Positions 33,880 to 45,846 of a stretch of DNA of 64,000 nt are shown here, in pieces. The position numbers and the translations under genes are program-made. The notes under the pieces were generated by a model. That model did no database searches, was not told the DNA's origin, and saw nothing but the letters and a program-made list of their open reading frames with translations. Source of the DNA: Deroplatys truncata (taxonomy: Eukaryota; Arthropoda; Insecta; Mantodea; Mantidae); NCBI GenBank assembly GCA_030765065.1, contig CM060986.1, positions 72,161,573-72,225,572 on the forward strand, written 5' to 3'. Position 1 is the stretch's first letter. Each line of letters begins with the position of its first letter.

Positions 33880-35195
33880 TTCCACTTTCAGATGGAATGT
33901 TATATTAAAGCTGATATAGTGTTATGGAAGAAAGCACAGTTATGGAGACTGTCATCAATCTTGGCAATTGGAATAAGTAGAGATGATGTCTTGGAGGACT
34001 GTTTTGACTTATGATCTGACAATTGATATGGAAGTCCAGAACAGCTTCATCAATACTTACCAACTGAGAAGATAACATTTGTTAATTACTCTTATACATA
34101 TAGTAAAGTCTGGAAATAACCAACATAATTCAGAACACTATTTTTTGTTGTCCAGTGGAAAATACATTCATGTGTATGTACCTTTTACATTGACATGAAC
34201 AGCAGGATGAATATTTCGTTATGCTTCATTGCAAAGAGCCAAGCTCCATATCATGAATCATTCATACTTTTCCTTCATACAATGTATGTGTTTAGGAATG
34301 CTCATGACCATGCCATTGGGACATTATTTGTTGAGCCAAGTGTAGTTCCTAATGGGCACATGATTCAGCATCCAATTTGGTTTACTTGGGCATGATATAA
34401 GGCTGATGTGAATGAAATTGCTGCTCTTACCTTTGCTAATGAGATTTTTTTAATATCCCTTCAACATCAGTCAGAAATAGATGATAGCTGGACAATACCT
34501 TATGGGTTATTGACATGGGATGAGAAAAAGTTTCCTAGATGCAAAAACCTCATATTGATTTTGAAGGAGAGTTGTTTTTGTGTCTCTCTTTGGATACATC
34601 CATTTATGAACTGGGATTGTAATTTCTGGTATGCTAAAGCATTAAAGAGAGATTATTTTGTTCAGTATATGAATGGCAGTGTAACCATAAGTTGGTGGGA
34701 TGGGGCTGGCAGCCACATTGACTTTACTAAACCTGCTTCAGTGAAATGGTAATCTGACTGTTTAAGACAGCTGTGTGTCAGCAGTAGAGTTGATTCATTT
34801 AAGTTTGATACTGGAGAATTCAGCAGGCGACCCAACTTCCATGGCTCAATTTGTCTTGGTATCTGTAACCCAATTATTTCACCAGAGTCTATGTGCAGAC
34901 TGCAGCAGCATTTTAGTTAATGATAGAAGTCTGATTAGTTCATCATGTAACAGAATTTTCCCATTTTTGTGCAAATGTATGAAAAATATTCCACTTGGGA
35001 TTGGGGGAATATGATCTCAATACGCTTGTGAGAACACTGGAGCAAATAAACTTAGACTCCTTTTGTATTTTGACATTGTTGGTAGTAATGGCAGTGGAAA
35101 TATGCTAGATAAACAGCTGTTCATTGGTTGGATCCAAGCAAATGTTTTATGGTCTCACCTGTGTTCCTTAGGATTATGATGTCAAGGTAATTATT
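33880..35195 (+). pseudogene. Glycoside hydrolase family 31 (MYORG/tobi-like) pseudogene
   Basis: Successive frames cover a large part of a GH31 alpha-glucosidase-like protein in the right order. They are VLEDCFDL and YGSPEQLHQYLPTEKITF (the usual WYGGPEQ segment with its Trp turned to stop at 34024-34026), EPSVVPNGHMIQHPIWFTWA, a stop at 34393-34395 where family members have Arg, YKADVNE, SEIDDSWTIPYGLLTWDEKKF, VSLWIHPFMNWDC, TISWWDGAGSHIDFTKP, a stop after KW, then VDSFKFDTGEFS with the catalytic nucleophile Asp (34807-34809), DLNTLVRTLEQINLDS, DIVGSNGSGNMLDKQLFIGW and IQANVLW. At least five stops or shifts occur. No introns interrupt about 430 codons of homology. That could mean a retrocopy or a single-exon fragment. 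No poly(A) tail or target duplication was found, and its 3' end abuts a Helentron-like fragment. Confidence 0.9.
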
Positions 35196-35257
35196 TATAT
35201 CAATGCTTGTGCATCCATAATATATACATCTCATTATAATGCAATTGCCTTAAAAAA

Positions 35258-35520
35258 TATGGTATTTTAATCAAAATTAATGGGTAGTTTGGGGTGGGAA
35301 GTTTTCTTGAAAATCTTTGTTGTGCCCTTGAAAGATGCTGAACTTAAATAAGTATACCAAGTTTGTTACTTAACTGACTTTTAATTTTTAAGTCATGCTC
35401 TCTGCTGACACATACACGCATGGACCTCTTTCTAAAAATCTGATGTGTTACATTCACATGACTTTGTCAATTCATTCTTCTAAAAACTGTATGTGTGTAT
35501 AAGAGAGAGAGAGAGAAAGT
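35258..35520 (+). mobile_element. Two Helentron-like fragments
   Basis: A central fragment (35258-35437) is followed directly by a 5' end, TCTGATGTGTTACATTCAC and GACTTTG (35438 on), that decays into a (GA)n run near 35500-35518. The junction puts a new 5' terminus after an internal segment, so it is a rearrangement or second insertion. Confidence 0.6.
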
Positions 35521-35973
35521 CTTACCCTAGCAATCACAGTATTCCAAGATCTCTAATGTTATACACTTATCGTCAAAATATTGTATAACATAGTACTTCA
35601 TTTCTGCACTTTTCTTAACAGTTTAGAGGTATGTGAGGGTATACACACTGTAACTTCCTCATTAAATAGTTTAAGATATTGATCGGTAATAATTGGAAGT
35701 TTATTAAAATAACTACCTAGTTTATAATATTTCTATAAAGCAGCCATTAAAATTAAGCATCACTCCACCCATTTCAGTCAAGCTCCAATTTGACCTACCT
35801 GGTTCCTGGTTAAAGGATGTTAAACCTAAAAAACAAAAACTGTTTTAATGGAACAGTTCATTCATTTGAGCTACTAGAAATTAGGTTTATTTATAAATCT
35901 GGATGCACTCAGAAAAGAGACATTATCACATCATATTGTATTCATTTATTAAAAGCGGTTAAACATTGTGCAT
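35521..35973. other. No recognised feature
   Basis: AT-rich sequence, no family match. Confidence 0.3.
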
Positions 35974-36132
35974 TTTTACTTTCTCTACCACGAACCTAGT
36001 AGGTAGAGAAGGTATGGCATTCCACCCAAAAATTTTATATCAAGATTTCACCAGAAAATAAATGTTTTAAGGCCCCCTGAATAAAAAAGAGGCATTTTTA
36101 AAAAAGTCTGTGTGTGCGAGCATGCGTGGGTG

Positions 36133-36198
<66 letters not shown>

Positions 36199-36917
36199 CG
36201 TGTGTGCGTGTGCATGTGTGTGAACAGCGTAGCTCAAAAATGAAAAGTCGGATAAACACCAAAGTTGGTATTTAAGCTCAGTGCCTTCCAAAATTGCAAC
36301 ACAATGATTTTCAAGAAAGTTTTCCTGACCCAAATTACCCTTTACATGGAAGATTTTTTGAAACTTTTTTATTTTCTAAAAACTGGCTCTAACAATTTTG
36401 ATTAAAATGCCATATATTAAAGATATTTACGTGAAAAATAAAATGAATTTTCTGAGAATAGTCTTTGAAATCCTCTTCATTCAGAATAAATTTTGTATTA
36501 TCTTATATCTTTATCTAACTGATAAAGGTTAGCAATAGACGAAAATGCACTACACAAGAAATATGGGTCTCTTTAAAGCACAATTTATTTCAAATAACTT
36601 TATCTGTAGCATCACCCATTCCTGAGATATTCATTATTAATGGTTGAAATTGTTCAATACTTAGTCATTCTTTTAAAGTCCTGTCGATTTTCAATTATTT
36701 CTAGTGATGTCATGGAAAGAGTATAGAATTTAAAGGCCAGAGTATAGTGTCCAATTGTAACACATTTGATTACCGCTATTCCCTTTGTATCTATAATGTA
36801 CCCATTACACATTTTTATCTTGATTAAAATGTAAATAGGAAAATAAACTTTTATAATTTATATACACACTAATAAACAATAGAAGGTAGGGAAACTCATG
36901 TAAATGTAACATATCAG
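35974..36917 (-). mobile_element. Helentron-like element, full length, long (TG)n
   Basis: On the minus strand it runs from TCTGATATGTTACATTTAC to GGTAGAGAAAGTAAAAA. The 3' hairpin pairs TTCTCTACC with GGTAGAGAA around 35982-36011. The family microsatellite is longest here. Confidence 0.85.
36135..36222. repeat. (TG)n/(CG) microsatellite
   Basis: About 27 TG units followed by TGTGCGCGCG and TGTGCG alternations, all purine-pyrimidine alternating. Confidence 0.97.
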
Positions 36918-38170
36918 ATTTTTTTTAATTGCATATTACTTCATAGAACAAAGTTCACTGCCAACTATTAAAAGCAGAACATATTTTATGAGTATAATTT
37001 TGGGTTAAACACTTGATGAATTATCTTCGGGAGTCATCAACAACTTTTACAAATGTTCCTAATGGCCTGCTATTGAGCAGAAAGGAAGCAAACAACAAAG
37101 AACTGTAGGTTCTTGTTAAGAAGAACATTCCACTCCATGCATCATAAAGTAATGTTTAAAGGGATTTTTCTGAATGCAGTACTGTAAAAAGAAAAACTGA
37201 AAAGTTTTACAATAAATGCTGACTGAACTAAACCTCAATGAATCATACACAAATAATTTTGTTCTAGTATGCTATTTAAAATTAATCAGTGACTGCACAA
37301 TAATTTCTTTATATTCGTTTCTTATGTTTGAAATAAAAATTTAGGACAGATACATTTTTTGGTGCAAGGAACATTTTGTTTCAGTATGTCAGAAGAAATT
37401 AATTAGAAAAAAAATTAAATACTCCAAAAAGAGTTTGAAATAGCTAATTAAAAAGCCTAATACTGAATTCTTCTCTTTTGGGGATTTATGCATGCACAAA
37501 TTTAAATGGCTGATGACAGAGACAACAGTCCCCGAAATATGTCCCAGTAACTTTTTGGGTAGAAAATGAAGATAGAGTAATTAAAATTTAATTTATGCAT
37601 ATAAATGTAAAAGATTTAATGTTTCATGTGTTTAAGACCCTGCATTCCTTTTAAGTAATAATGTAGATTTTTATCTTTTGTAAATGTCTTGCTCTGAGAC
37701 TAGTTTTATGACTTATATTTCTCAGCATGTGTAACATTTTCTGAACTTAAAAGGAATTTTATATTATGTAGTAAGGTTTCCTTTTGAATGTGGTTAGTTC
37801 TTTTTTCCAGCAGACTGTAACAATAGATAAAATTTTACTGATTTGTATGCTGAATTTGCAGGCAAAATAAATTGAATTGGTAATAAAGGCTACTTAGGAT
37901 GGTTCACCAATCAACTCTCCAATATGGTGGATTGACCCCACAGAACAAACAGCACTTGGAATATGAGATAGTAAAATTTGTAATTTTTTTTTACTTACTG
38001 CTTAAAGTTGAGAATTATAGTATGAGGGAGGTCTATATTTTGCAGTGTTAAAGCCTACCTGTTGTTCAATAATTTGTTTTTCATTAGTTATAAGTGTATT
38101 GTTAATTAAATTACCTGTTATAATTATGATGTAATTACATACAGTGAAGCAAAACTAATGCACTTATTTG
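36918..38170. other. No recognised feature
   Basis: Unique-looking AT-rich DNA with no coding or repeat signal. It is one of the longest blank stretches. Confidence 0.35.
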
Positions 38171-38179
38171 AAGTCAACT

Positions 38180-38738
38180 GAGTGAGATGGCTCCGCGGTA
38201 ACATATCCTGGCTCACATTCGGGAGGTCCCGGGTTCAATTCCTGGCAATCAGTTGCTCTGATCATGGATATTTCATGATTTCCCCGGGTCAATAGGTGAA
38301 TGCTAGGCTGGTTCCTCTTCTACTATGACTTTCCCATCCCTCTTTTCCCATACCAACATTTTCTTCATCATCATCTGTTTCAGGGTTAAAGGACCAGGCA
38401 GCAGTGTTCTGAGTGTTGCGGCTGGACAGTGGAGGTGTACTTTGTGAAGATTATTCCCTGGCATCAATCGGATGCTCTTGGAGAAAGCTCCCCTTAAGGG
38501 ACCCCTAGGGGTTAGGGGCTTCTGGGTGAGCTTGAGCAGCGTCAGACGTGTTCTATCTGGAAACATTAGAGGTCCTACCCATGCTTGCGCACATCATCTC
38601 CCAGATCTGGTCATCCTTTGGGTCTCTCCTCTCATCCCTCTCTCCCAGAATCGCAATTGAGCACAAAGGGTCACATGGCCTACATGTGATGCTCTGCCGT
38701 GGTTTTGGGGACCCCTCCATAATTTACCTACCTTATGT
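38180..38738 (+). mobile_element. tRNA-derived SINE, group B-like
   Basis: The head has GAGTGAGATGGCTC in the box A region and box B GGTTCAATTCC (38232-38242). The body has TTTCAGGG and TTCCCTGGCATCA shared with the reverse copy at 46044-46440. The end reads GGGGACCCCTCC...TTACCTACC, like that copy's tail. A probable 9-bp duplication, AAGTCAACT at 38171-38179 against AAGTCAGCT at 38739-38747, differs by one base. Confidence 0.85.
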
Positions 38739-38747
38739 AAGTCAGCT

Positions 38748-39217
38748 TAGGTCGACCACCTGTCCCAAATGTTTGCAGCACAATCCCACGTTTTGGGTCT
38801 TCACAGGACAGAATTGTCTAGAATTTTCATTATTCTTTGAATTCTCTTTCTTTAGTACGTTTTTGATTAATATGCTGTCCACCAAACAATGCATTTACTG
38901 AACAAACTTTCCACTCAGGAGCAAATGTCATGTTCAGATATTAAAAATAGAGTTCACATAAACACACTTAAAGCTGAACTTTAACTAACAAATTTATTTT
39001 TACAATGTGTTCTCCTTGTGTTTTCTAATTCAATAATATATTATAGAGCTGTGTAATAAAACAATTACTAATTTATGAAAGAACCTCTAATTTTCATGAT
39101 ATACTGCACCCCTCAAAACCTTGAAATGTCCCTCTTTTTTGTAACTCCTCAATTATCTCTTATGGAGGTGATCACCCTAAGATAACTTGAATAACCTTAA
39201 TTGCTTCATTCACCTAT
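38748..39217. other. No recognised feature
   Basis: No repeat or coding match. Confidence 0.3.
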
Positions 39218-39350
39218 TTTTACTTTCTCTACTACTTACCTATAGTAAGTAAAGGAAGTATTGCATTCCACACAAAAGTTCAATAGCAACATTTCACTGG
39301 AAATATGCATTTTGAGACACTCCCTGTATTCAAAAGGGCACTTTCAAACA
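39218..39350 (-). mobile_element. Helentron-like family, 3' end fragment
   Basis: The minus strand ends CTACTTACTATAGGTAAGTAG then TAGAGAAAGTAAAAA. Only the last approx. 130 bases of the element are present. Confidence 0.75.
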
Positions 39351-39833
39351 AAAGTAGATGTATTTATTTTCTTTCTTTCTTTTTTATTTATTAAACTTCG
39401 TTTGCATACCTATTACTGAGTAACATTACATGTGTTGTGTTACACAATTATATATTTTGATACAATTGTCACTTATAATTAGTTTTGACTTAATTTGATT
39501 TTGACACTTATTTAAAGCTAATCAAAGTCATTTTCAGAGGGCTATCATTAGAGTCCTCCTAGCATAAACATATTGTTTAAGTTAATAAGTGTGTATTTGT
39601 ACTCTCTATAACTAAAATAAAACTATACCTACACCATATTGTGAGTTTTTATGGATTACAGGTTGTTCCAAAGGCTTTTCTGTGCCTGGTTATTTCACTT
39701 TAGCTATGCCTTTAATTCACCTCATATCCAGTCTAATCTTCATTAACTTGTTTGTACTTGTTGTATAGTTAGTTTTTCATACAAGTTGAATGAGTGAATA
39801 AATTTACAGAAATAAAGTTGTGTTTGTAAGTGT
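39351..39833. other. No recognised feature
   Basis: AT-rich. It may include 3' sequence of the LINE that ends at 39834, which is on the minus strand, but no motif is visible. Confidence 0.3.
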
Positions 39834-40520
39834 TTAAGTATTAGATGCATTAGTTATTGGCCAAGTTCCTCCATTATTGTATATACTTCTGATAAGCAGG
39901 ATCTTTGTTGTTCTATGTCCTTGCATTTGTAGATTAGATGATTTACAGTTTGTTTGGGAATAATTGCATATATATTTTGGATTCTCTGTGATGTGAATCC
40001 TGTATAAATAGTCTTTGGTTTTACCATGATCTGTAACTACTGCACTAAATATTGGTGTTAAGGGAACCTTTAAGATTAGACTTTGTCTAATTGGGGGAGG
40101 AAGATTTTGCAAAGTGACCATTTGTTTGTGTTACTCCACCTATTTTCCCCCTCTAGATATCCTGTATTTTTATTGCAGACTTTTTCGTAGGTTTTGGAAT
40201 CTTATTGTAGATGCTCATAAGTTCTGCATCACTAGCAGTTGCTTCTGCCAGTTTGTCGGCTATCTCATTCTAGCAATTCCTGTGTGCTTTCACCCACTTC
40301 AAGTATATTTTTGTTGTTTTAGTGATTTAAATTGTTTTAAGTGTCCACCACAACAGAATTGAGCTTGTCGTAGTTCTGTAGCATGGACAGAGCTACTTTA
40401 TTGTCTGAATAAATTGCAGTTTTCTTTTACCCAATGTGCAGACAACTGGTGTTATGGAGCTCCTGTAAGGCTCTCAATATAGCTATTTGCTCTGCCTGAG
40501 AGTTTGAACTCTTGCCATTT
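39834..40520 (-). pseudogene. LINE RNase H and C-terminal segment (part 1)
   Basis: Minus-strand frames give SQAEQIAILRALQELH (RNase H Glu), AIYSDNKVALSMLQNYDK (RNase H Asp, codon at 40403-40405), WVKAHTGIA, then LTPIFSAVVTDHGKTKDYLYRI. The last matches the T.HG.F..YL.RF segment at the end of I/R1-type LINE polyproteins. The C-terminal Cys cluster is reduced (ICNYSQTN). Frameshifts occur near 40270 and 40360. The LTR at 40521 separates it from the N-terminal half of the RNase H domain. Confidence 0.85.
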
Positions 40521-41420
40521 TGAAGTAGTTTGTATTGTAGTTCAACTGTTGGGGAGCCGAACTTGAAGTAGTTGCAACAGCACGTATAGTAAACAGTTTC
40601 CGGTAGCCTTCATCCCAAATGTATTTTTACTGTTTCTTTAAATATTAAATATTTATGTTTGCCTCGGCTGCGTCAGTATTTGTTAGAGACACGTTTCTCG
40701 TAGGCAGGGTTGTGATACGACTAAGAATGTAGGCTTACACAGATTATAATTTTACTTCACTTCTTTTATTAATACTTGATACCATTTAAATAACACATCA
40801 CTGATATAGAGAGCTCTGAGATTCTTTTTATTAATTAATTACACTTTTTAACACGTAAACGTATTTTTCGTCTCACACGAATACATATTATATTTCTTGA
40901 GGACGCACAAGCAACACATCCAATTATGAGCACTATCTGCAGGCACACGTCTGGTTATGAGCACTGTTTGGAAGCAACTGAATTGATTTCAACCGTTTAA
41001 ACTTGTAAATTTCTGTATTTCAAGTCTCTGATTGGCTAATCCTACTCCAATAGAATACCTGCATTTAACTAAAGCTTTTTCTGGTTGTTGATTGTCTATT
41101 TTTAAACTGTCTCAAAATTACATTATTGCTTCCAAGAATCACAAGTAACATTTAAACTCTCAAACTCATTATTGTCTCTAGGTTACCTTATTGTTAGCAA
41201 CGTTTAACTTATTATTCTCACAGCTCCTACATTATTAAATTACGTAATGCATTCACATAACATTATTGAACATGTTTACAATAATATAAGCATATGCAAT
41301 GACTGTTACATACATTTTACAAATTATTACATACAACATTGCTTCAAGTTGGGCTGTTATTGAATTTACATATTATATAATTTGACTAAAACCATTTTAA
41401 GTGTTAAAAATACAGCCTCA
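40521..41420 (+). mobile_element. Solo-LTR-like element (TG...CA, 4-bp duplication)
   Basis: It starts TGAAGTAGTTTG, ends TACAGCCTCA and is flanked by perfect ATTT at 40517-40520 and 41421-41424. It includes GTTGGGGAGCCGAAC, GCCTCGGCTGCGTCAGTA and the ATTGG/CCAAT cluster near 41030-41095. It is inserted in the RNase H region of the flanking LINE. Confidence 0.85.
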
Positions 41421-41830
41421 ATTTTAGCTATTGAATTGGCCTATTCTGTTTGTACATCACTGCTGCAGCTCCAACCTTCTCCCATGTTTTGCAGCCATCC
41501 AAGTAAATTTTGAAGGCAAATCAATATCATCCTCTGCTTCTTTGATTTCAGGTCTTTCTGGTTAATGTTGTCAGTCACTTGATGGCAATGGTGCGTCACA
41601 GTTTTCCTTCTCTATTGTGGCATTGAAGAGTCTTATTTTCCCATTCATTATTACATTTGCATGTTGAAGTAATAATAGAAAAAGGGTTGGTGTGGGTTGA
41701 GTCAATGTGGCAAAGAGTGCGGGTAGAGTCGATGAGGTGTCACCATTGGATCCTGGTGAATGCTCTGGAAGTTCTTGTAGGTATGGATGCCATATACTCT
41801 GAAATGTTTCTTTTTTAATTTACCGCGCTA
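41421..41830 (-). pseudogene. LINE RNase H N-terminal half and upstream linker (part 2)
   Basis: The minus strand encodes KIYLDGCKTWEKVGAAAVMY, the first RNase H strand with its catalytic Asp (usual YTDGSK). It is preceded by an RT-RNase H linker with VIMNGKIRLFNATIEKENC. It is continuous in protein order with 39834-40520 once the LTR is removed. The RT domain itself is not seen further right. Confidence 0.75.
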
Positions 41831-42877
41831 AGTTTGTGTCTAGTATGGTAGAATTGACTGGCTGGCAGATAATTTTTATTCAGTAACTATTGTGGATTCT
41901 AGCATGTGTAATTTGTAGTAAAATATTTAAATGTTTCTTTTTGTCCATTATATTTTGAGCTATACTTAAAATTCTAATAGCTCTAAGTTTTGGCAATATT
42001 GAATCTTATCTAAGGTTTTCCATGTTTGAAAGGTAAGATATTTATTACATATAAGTAATAAATATAATAAGTAAACTTTCATGATAATGCTTTATTCTTT
42101 TGCTCAAGGTGCTTTAACAATAAACAATATATAATAATTGAATCAAAGTTTTGCTTACATATTTGCTTTAATTACTTGTAGACTTTCTTTATATTATAAT
42201 AATCAATTCTTTATTAATTCTCGTTGATAATATTTGATAATTTTCATAGTAAATTAATACACTTCTTCCGCTTTCCCTTTAAATGTCTCCTATCTCAATG
42301 AAAATTTTCTTAACAAGCACAATAGTTGAATCTTGTTTATTTAAGCTGTTGTAAAGTTGCTATCAATTGTAAAATAAAATTCATCCAATTTAAAAATTCT
42401 TGCATAGAATGAGTAACCTACTCGTAAGAATAACATATTTACAATCAATTATATTAAAACATATTACTACTTAAATTCTTGCTTTTTGTTGTGTATTTTT
42501 TATTTTCACAAGATTTTTTTTTATTGGGAAGTAACTATTTTTGTATCACTTTATTTAACATATTTTCAATGTTATTCAATTTTCTTTTGTATTACTCAGT
42601 ATAGCAATAAATACAATTCTAATTAATAGTTTAAAATATATAGATACTCAAGGCAAAGTTGACACAAATGGTGTTTTAAAACAATAATACATTAATAATT
42701 ATGATATACGATGCATACATAAATATACAATGTATCAAATTTATCTATCTATTTCATTGGATTTCTGTTTTACCATTCCTTAGCAAGTTTTACAAATTAT
42801 TTTCAATCCTTTTACTAATATCTGCTTTAAGGTTCAATTCCTGCCATAACATGAAGCATCATACAGTATAGTGCTCT
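41831..42877. other. No recognised feature
   Basis: Extremely AT-rich. No RT or repeat signal could be made out. Confidence 0.3.
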
Positions 42878-43018
42878 AAGATTGTATGTGTGCAAGCATG
42901 CAAGGGTGTTTTTCTGAAAATACTCTATTTTTTTTCAGAGGCCTCAAAAACATGCATTTGGGTGGAATACAGTACCTACCTTCTCTACCAACAAAGTACG
43001 TGGTAGAGAAAGTAAAAA
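42878..43018 (+). mobile_element. Helentron-like family, 3' end fragment
   Basis: It ends GGTAGAGAAAGTAAAAA. The terminal hairpin TCTCTACC...GGTAGAGA has an 8-bp stem (about 42982-43009). Confidence 0.75.
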
Positions 43019-43019
43019 T

Positions 43020-43377
43020 GTAAGTCATTAATGCACACAATTTATGTAGAATTCAATTTTTGTGGTACCTATTAACATTTCCAAGATGTTGTGTATTATT
43101 GGTTTGAATTTTCAAATACTTATGTTTTTTCAAGTGGTAAGTTGCTATTTTGTTTATCTGTTGGTCATGTAAAGTGCATGGAATTACAAAGTCATTAATA
43201 ACAAACCCCTTTCTAAATATCTGAGTATCACTTTAGGCTATAGTATCTACTATGAATGTGCAAATGTGTAATGAAAGTTTACCTCGATTGATAAGAAGTA
43301 GGTGGAAGAATAAGATTCTGTAAGAATAGTTTGTAGAAGAGTGACTAGAGAAAGTCATGTGAATGCAACACATCAGA
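43020..43377 (-). mobile_element. Helentron-like family, 5' end fragment
   Basis: On the minus strand it starts TCTGATGTGTTGCATTCAC with GACTTTCTCTAG. It abuts the forward 3' end at 43018, giving a tail-to-tail join. Confidence 0.7.
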
Positions 43378-43631
43378 ATTTTTTTATTTGAACCTATGCT
43401 CCCTTAAGTTTCACATACCTTAATTTCCTTGAATATGTTTCACCATCAATTGATGGTTTCTCTCTGGCTAAGTTCAAGTTCAATTTATTTCATCCATGAT
43501 AACATCTACATGTTGTGGATTCGTCAAGTACAATTATTATTTACAATTACAATATTTACAAATACAATTTATTTACAATTCTTAATTACCAGCCCCACAC
43601 TTAAATTCCCCCAGACTATAAAATGCATTTA

Positions 43632-44060
43632 CTATAGGTGTCTTTTTATTTCTTTTGGCATAGCTTGGTCTGCATTTTTTATCAATTTTATTTTTTCAGG
43701 TAACTTTTTATAAAGTTCTATTCCCATAATTTTTACACAATGTGTGTTTAATGTGCCTCTAATTACAGTTCTGAAATATTCATCATTGTTTCTTAGGCTA
43801 TATGTGTGTATGCCAGCATTTCTTGGATCATTTTCCTCTAAAATATGTTTTATCGTCTCATAAATGTATATATAAGGAACAATCAATATACTATATTGTT
43901 TAAACATTGATTTACATGTATGTCTATTATTAACATTACCTATTATTTTAATTGTTTTTTTTTTGTAATTTAAAAACCTTTTCCACTTCTGTTGTAATAT
44001 TTCCCCACAATATTATTCCATATTTTATGTGTGAGTAAATAAAAGCATACTTGGATGCAA
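43632..44060 (-). pseudogene. LINE C-terminal fragment
   Basis: Minus-strand frames contain YGIILWGNIT near 44030, then YIYETIKHILEEN, SLRNNDEYFRT and IMGIELYKKLPEKIKLI in order. This is the pattern of the region after RT in many arthropod non-LTR elements (YGIIFWGNS ... YETL ... YNTR ... G...YNKLP). The frame is open over about 90 codons at the C-terminus. Confidence 0.75.
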
Positions 44061-44985
44061 TTCAGGACAGTCCTTTAGGAGGCATCTATTGAAGATTTTG
44101 CAAACTTCAGTATCATGTTGTCTTCTGCAGGATGCAAAGGATAATGAATAGCACCAGAAACTCTGTCAATTGACTACTTGCTGAGGATATCAGTATTTGA
44201 TGGTGAAACCTGTCCAAGAAAATACAGTGTGTTTAAATTTACTAAAAAAAAGGTATTATCTTTTATAACCCATCCATTTTCTATTAACATTTTCCAATTG
44301 CATATTCTTTCATTAGTATTTTAAAAGCATTTCCATATATAGCTTTAAGAAATATTGCTAATTTATTGTAAAAACAGAATCTTTTATAAAACATTCCTAC
44401 AGGCTAATGGTTTCAGTATGTAAAATGTATTATAAGTCATTAATTCTCCAATAGTATAAGAATAATAATCATAGTTTATGTTGTAAATATAGCTTTGGAT
44501 TTAAGCAATAGAATAGCTTTATATAGAAATTAAGTTGTTAAAATGTGTTCCTTATTGAAGTTTTGTCATACATTGATTCATATGATGAAACTCTTAATGA
44601 AATAAAAGATTTTACTTTTCCACACAGATTCTTCTGTTAGAAGATATCCAAGTAGCCATTCTGGATGAAGGTGCTATAAGAAGAGATATGTACCTACCTG
44701 CTATCCGGTGGCTATACCATTCATATGGCAACCCCATATAAATGGAACCATGTGGCTTGGTAGTCTTTATGTACCTTTGGATGAACTTTTGTACTTTAAA
44801 TGCATTCCTAGCTCCACAATTCCAAGCTAATACTGTCTCCTGGAACATGGGAGAATATAATTACAATATTTTTGTAAGAGTCTTAATGAAATATTATTAT
44901 GAATACTTATGCTTTTTTACTTTTCTTACTACTGAAAACATTTCCCTTGTTTCTATGTGTAATTTTTATTGGCTATAATAAAGTA
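44061..44985. other. No recognised feature
   Basis: AT-rich with no supported gene. Short frames near 44612-44848 have no family match. Confidence 0.3.
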
Positions 44986-44998
44986 ATTGTTAACATAT

Positions 44999-45545
44999 CT
45001 ACAAATAAAACAAAGACAATGTCTTTTAAAGGGAAGAATCCCATTAGATCAAAGATACTAATAGATAGTAAAATATTAGAACAGGTATCCCACTTCAATT
45101 ATCTAGGATGCGACATTAGTTTTAAATTTGACAAAGACATTGAGATAAAAGTTAATAGCTTTCAAACCATTTGTGGAATGATCAGAAAAACTCTAGGAAG
45201 AAAAACTACAAAAGAACACAAATTAAGTTCTATAAGATTATGGCTTTACCTACGGTGTTATATGGTTCCAAGTCATGCACAGTAACAAAAAGAGAGAGAT
45301 CACTTGTTCAGTCCAAAATGAAAGTTTTGAGTCATTGAAAGGGATGCACTAGACGATCAGTAAACAATAAGATTGGTCAAAATAAAAGAAATTGGAAAGA
45401 ACATGTTGATAGAATGGCAGATGATAGAATTCCAAAAAAATAATGAATTACCAGTCAACAGGCAGGAGAAGTTTAGGAAGACCATACAAGAGATGGCTAG
45501 AGACCGGATCAGGTGATACTACCTAATCCTTGAAAGAAGAAGAAG
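44999..45545 (+). mobile_element. 5'-truncated LINE with 13-bp target duplication
   Basis: It is bounded by perfect ATTGTTAACATAT duplications at 44986-44998 and 45546-45558. It encodes the end of an RT polyprotein: ISTNKTKTMSFKGKNPIRSK, ILEQVSHFNYLGCDIS, then, after shifts, WKEHVDRMADDRIPKK and GRRSLGRPYKRWLE. It closes with a stop and a (GAA)n tail (about 45535-45545). The YLGC...RPxKRW pattern and microsatellite tail fit an RTE-like LINE of arthropods. Both ends are exact, so this is a textbook target-primed insertion. Confidence 0.93.
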
Positions 45546-45846
45546 ATTGTTAACATATGTTGGAACATCAAAACATTTTCTGTTTGCATAACTTTTTGAT
45601 GCAGTGTTTCAAACTGACTGCTTTTAAATGTATCCCAGACATCCTATGAATTTTTTCCTAACAGTTTCTAACTGGGAACTAAAAATAAATCAAAAGTTTA
45701 AAATTCCTGCATTCTCTTTTTGCCATACCTCCAGTCTTTTCTGATACAGGTTAATTTCATTTGCATTGTTGTTTGTTTGATGGCTGCACATATCTACACA
45801 AGCTACTTTGAAAGTGCTTGCTACACTGTTATTGAGACAGTTTGAC

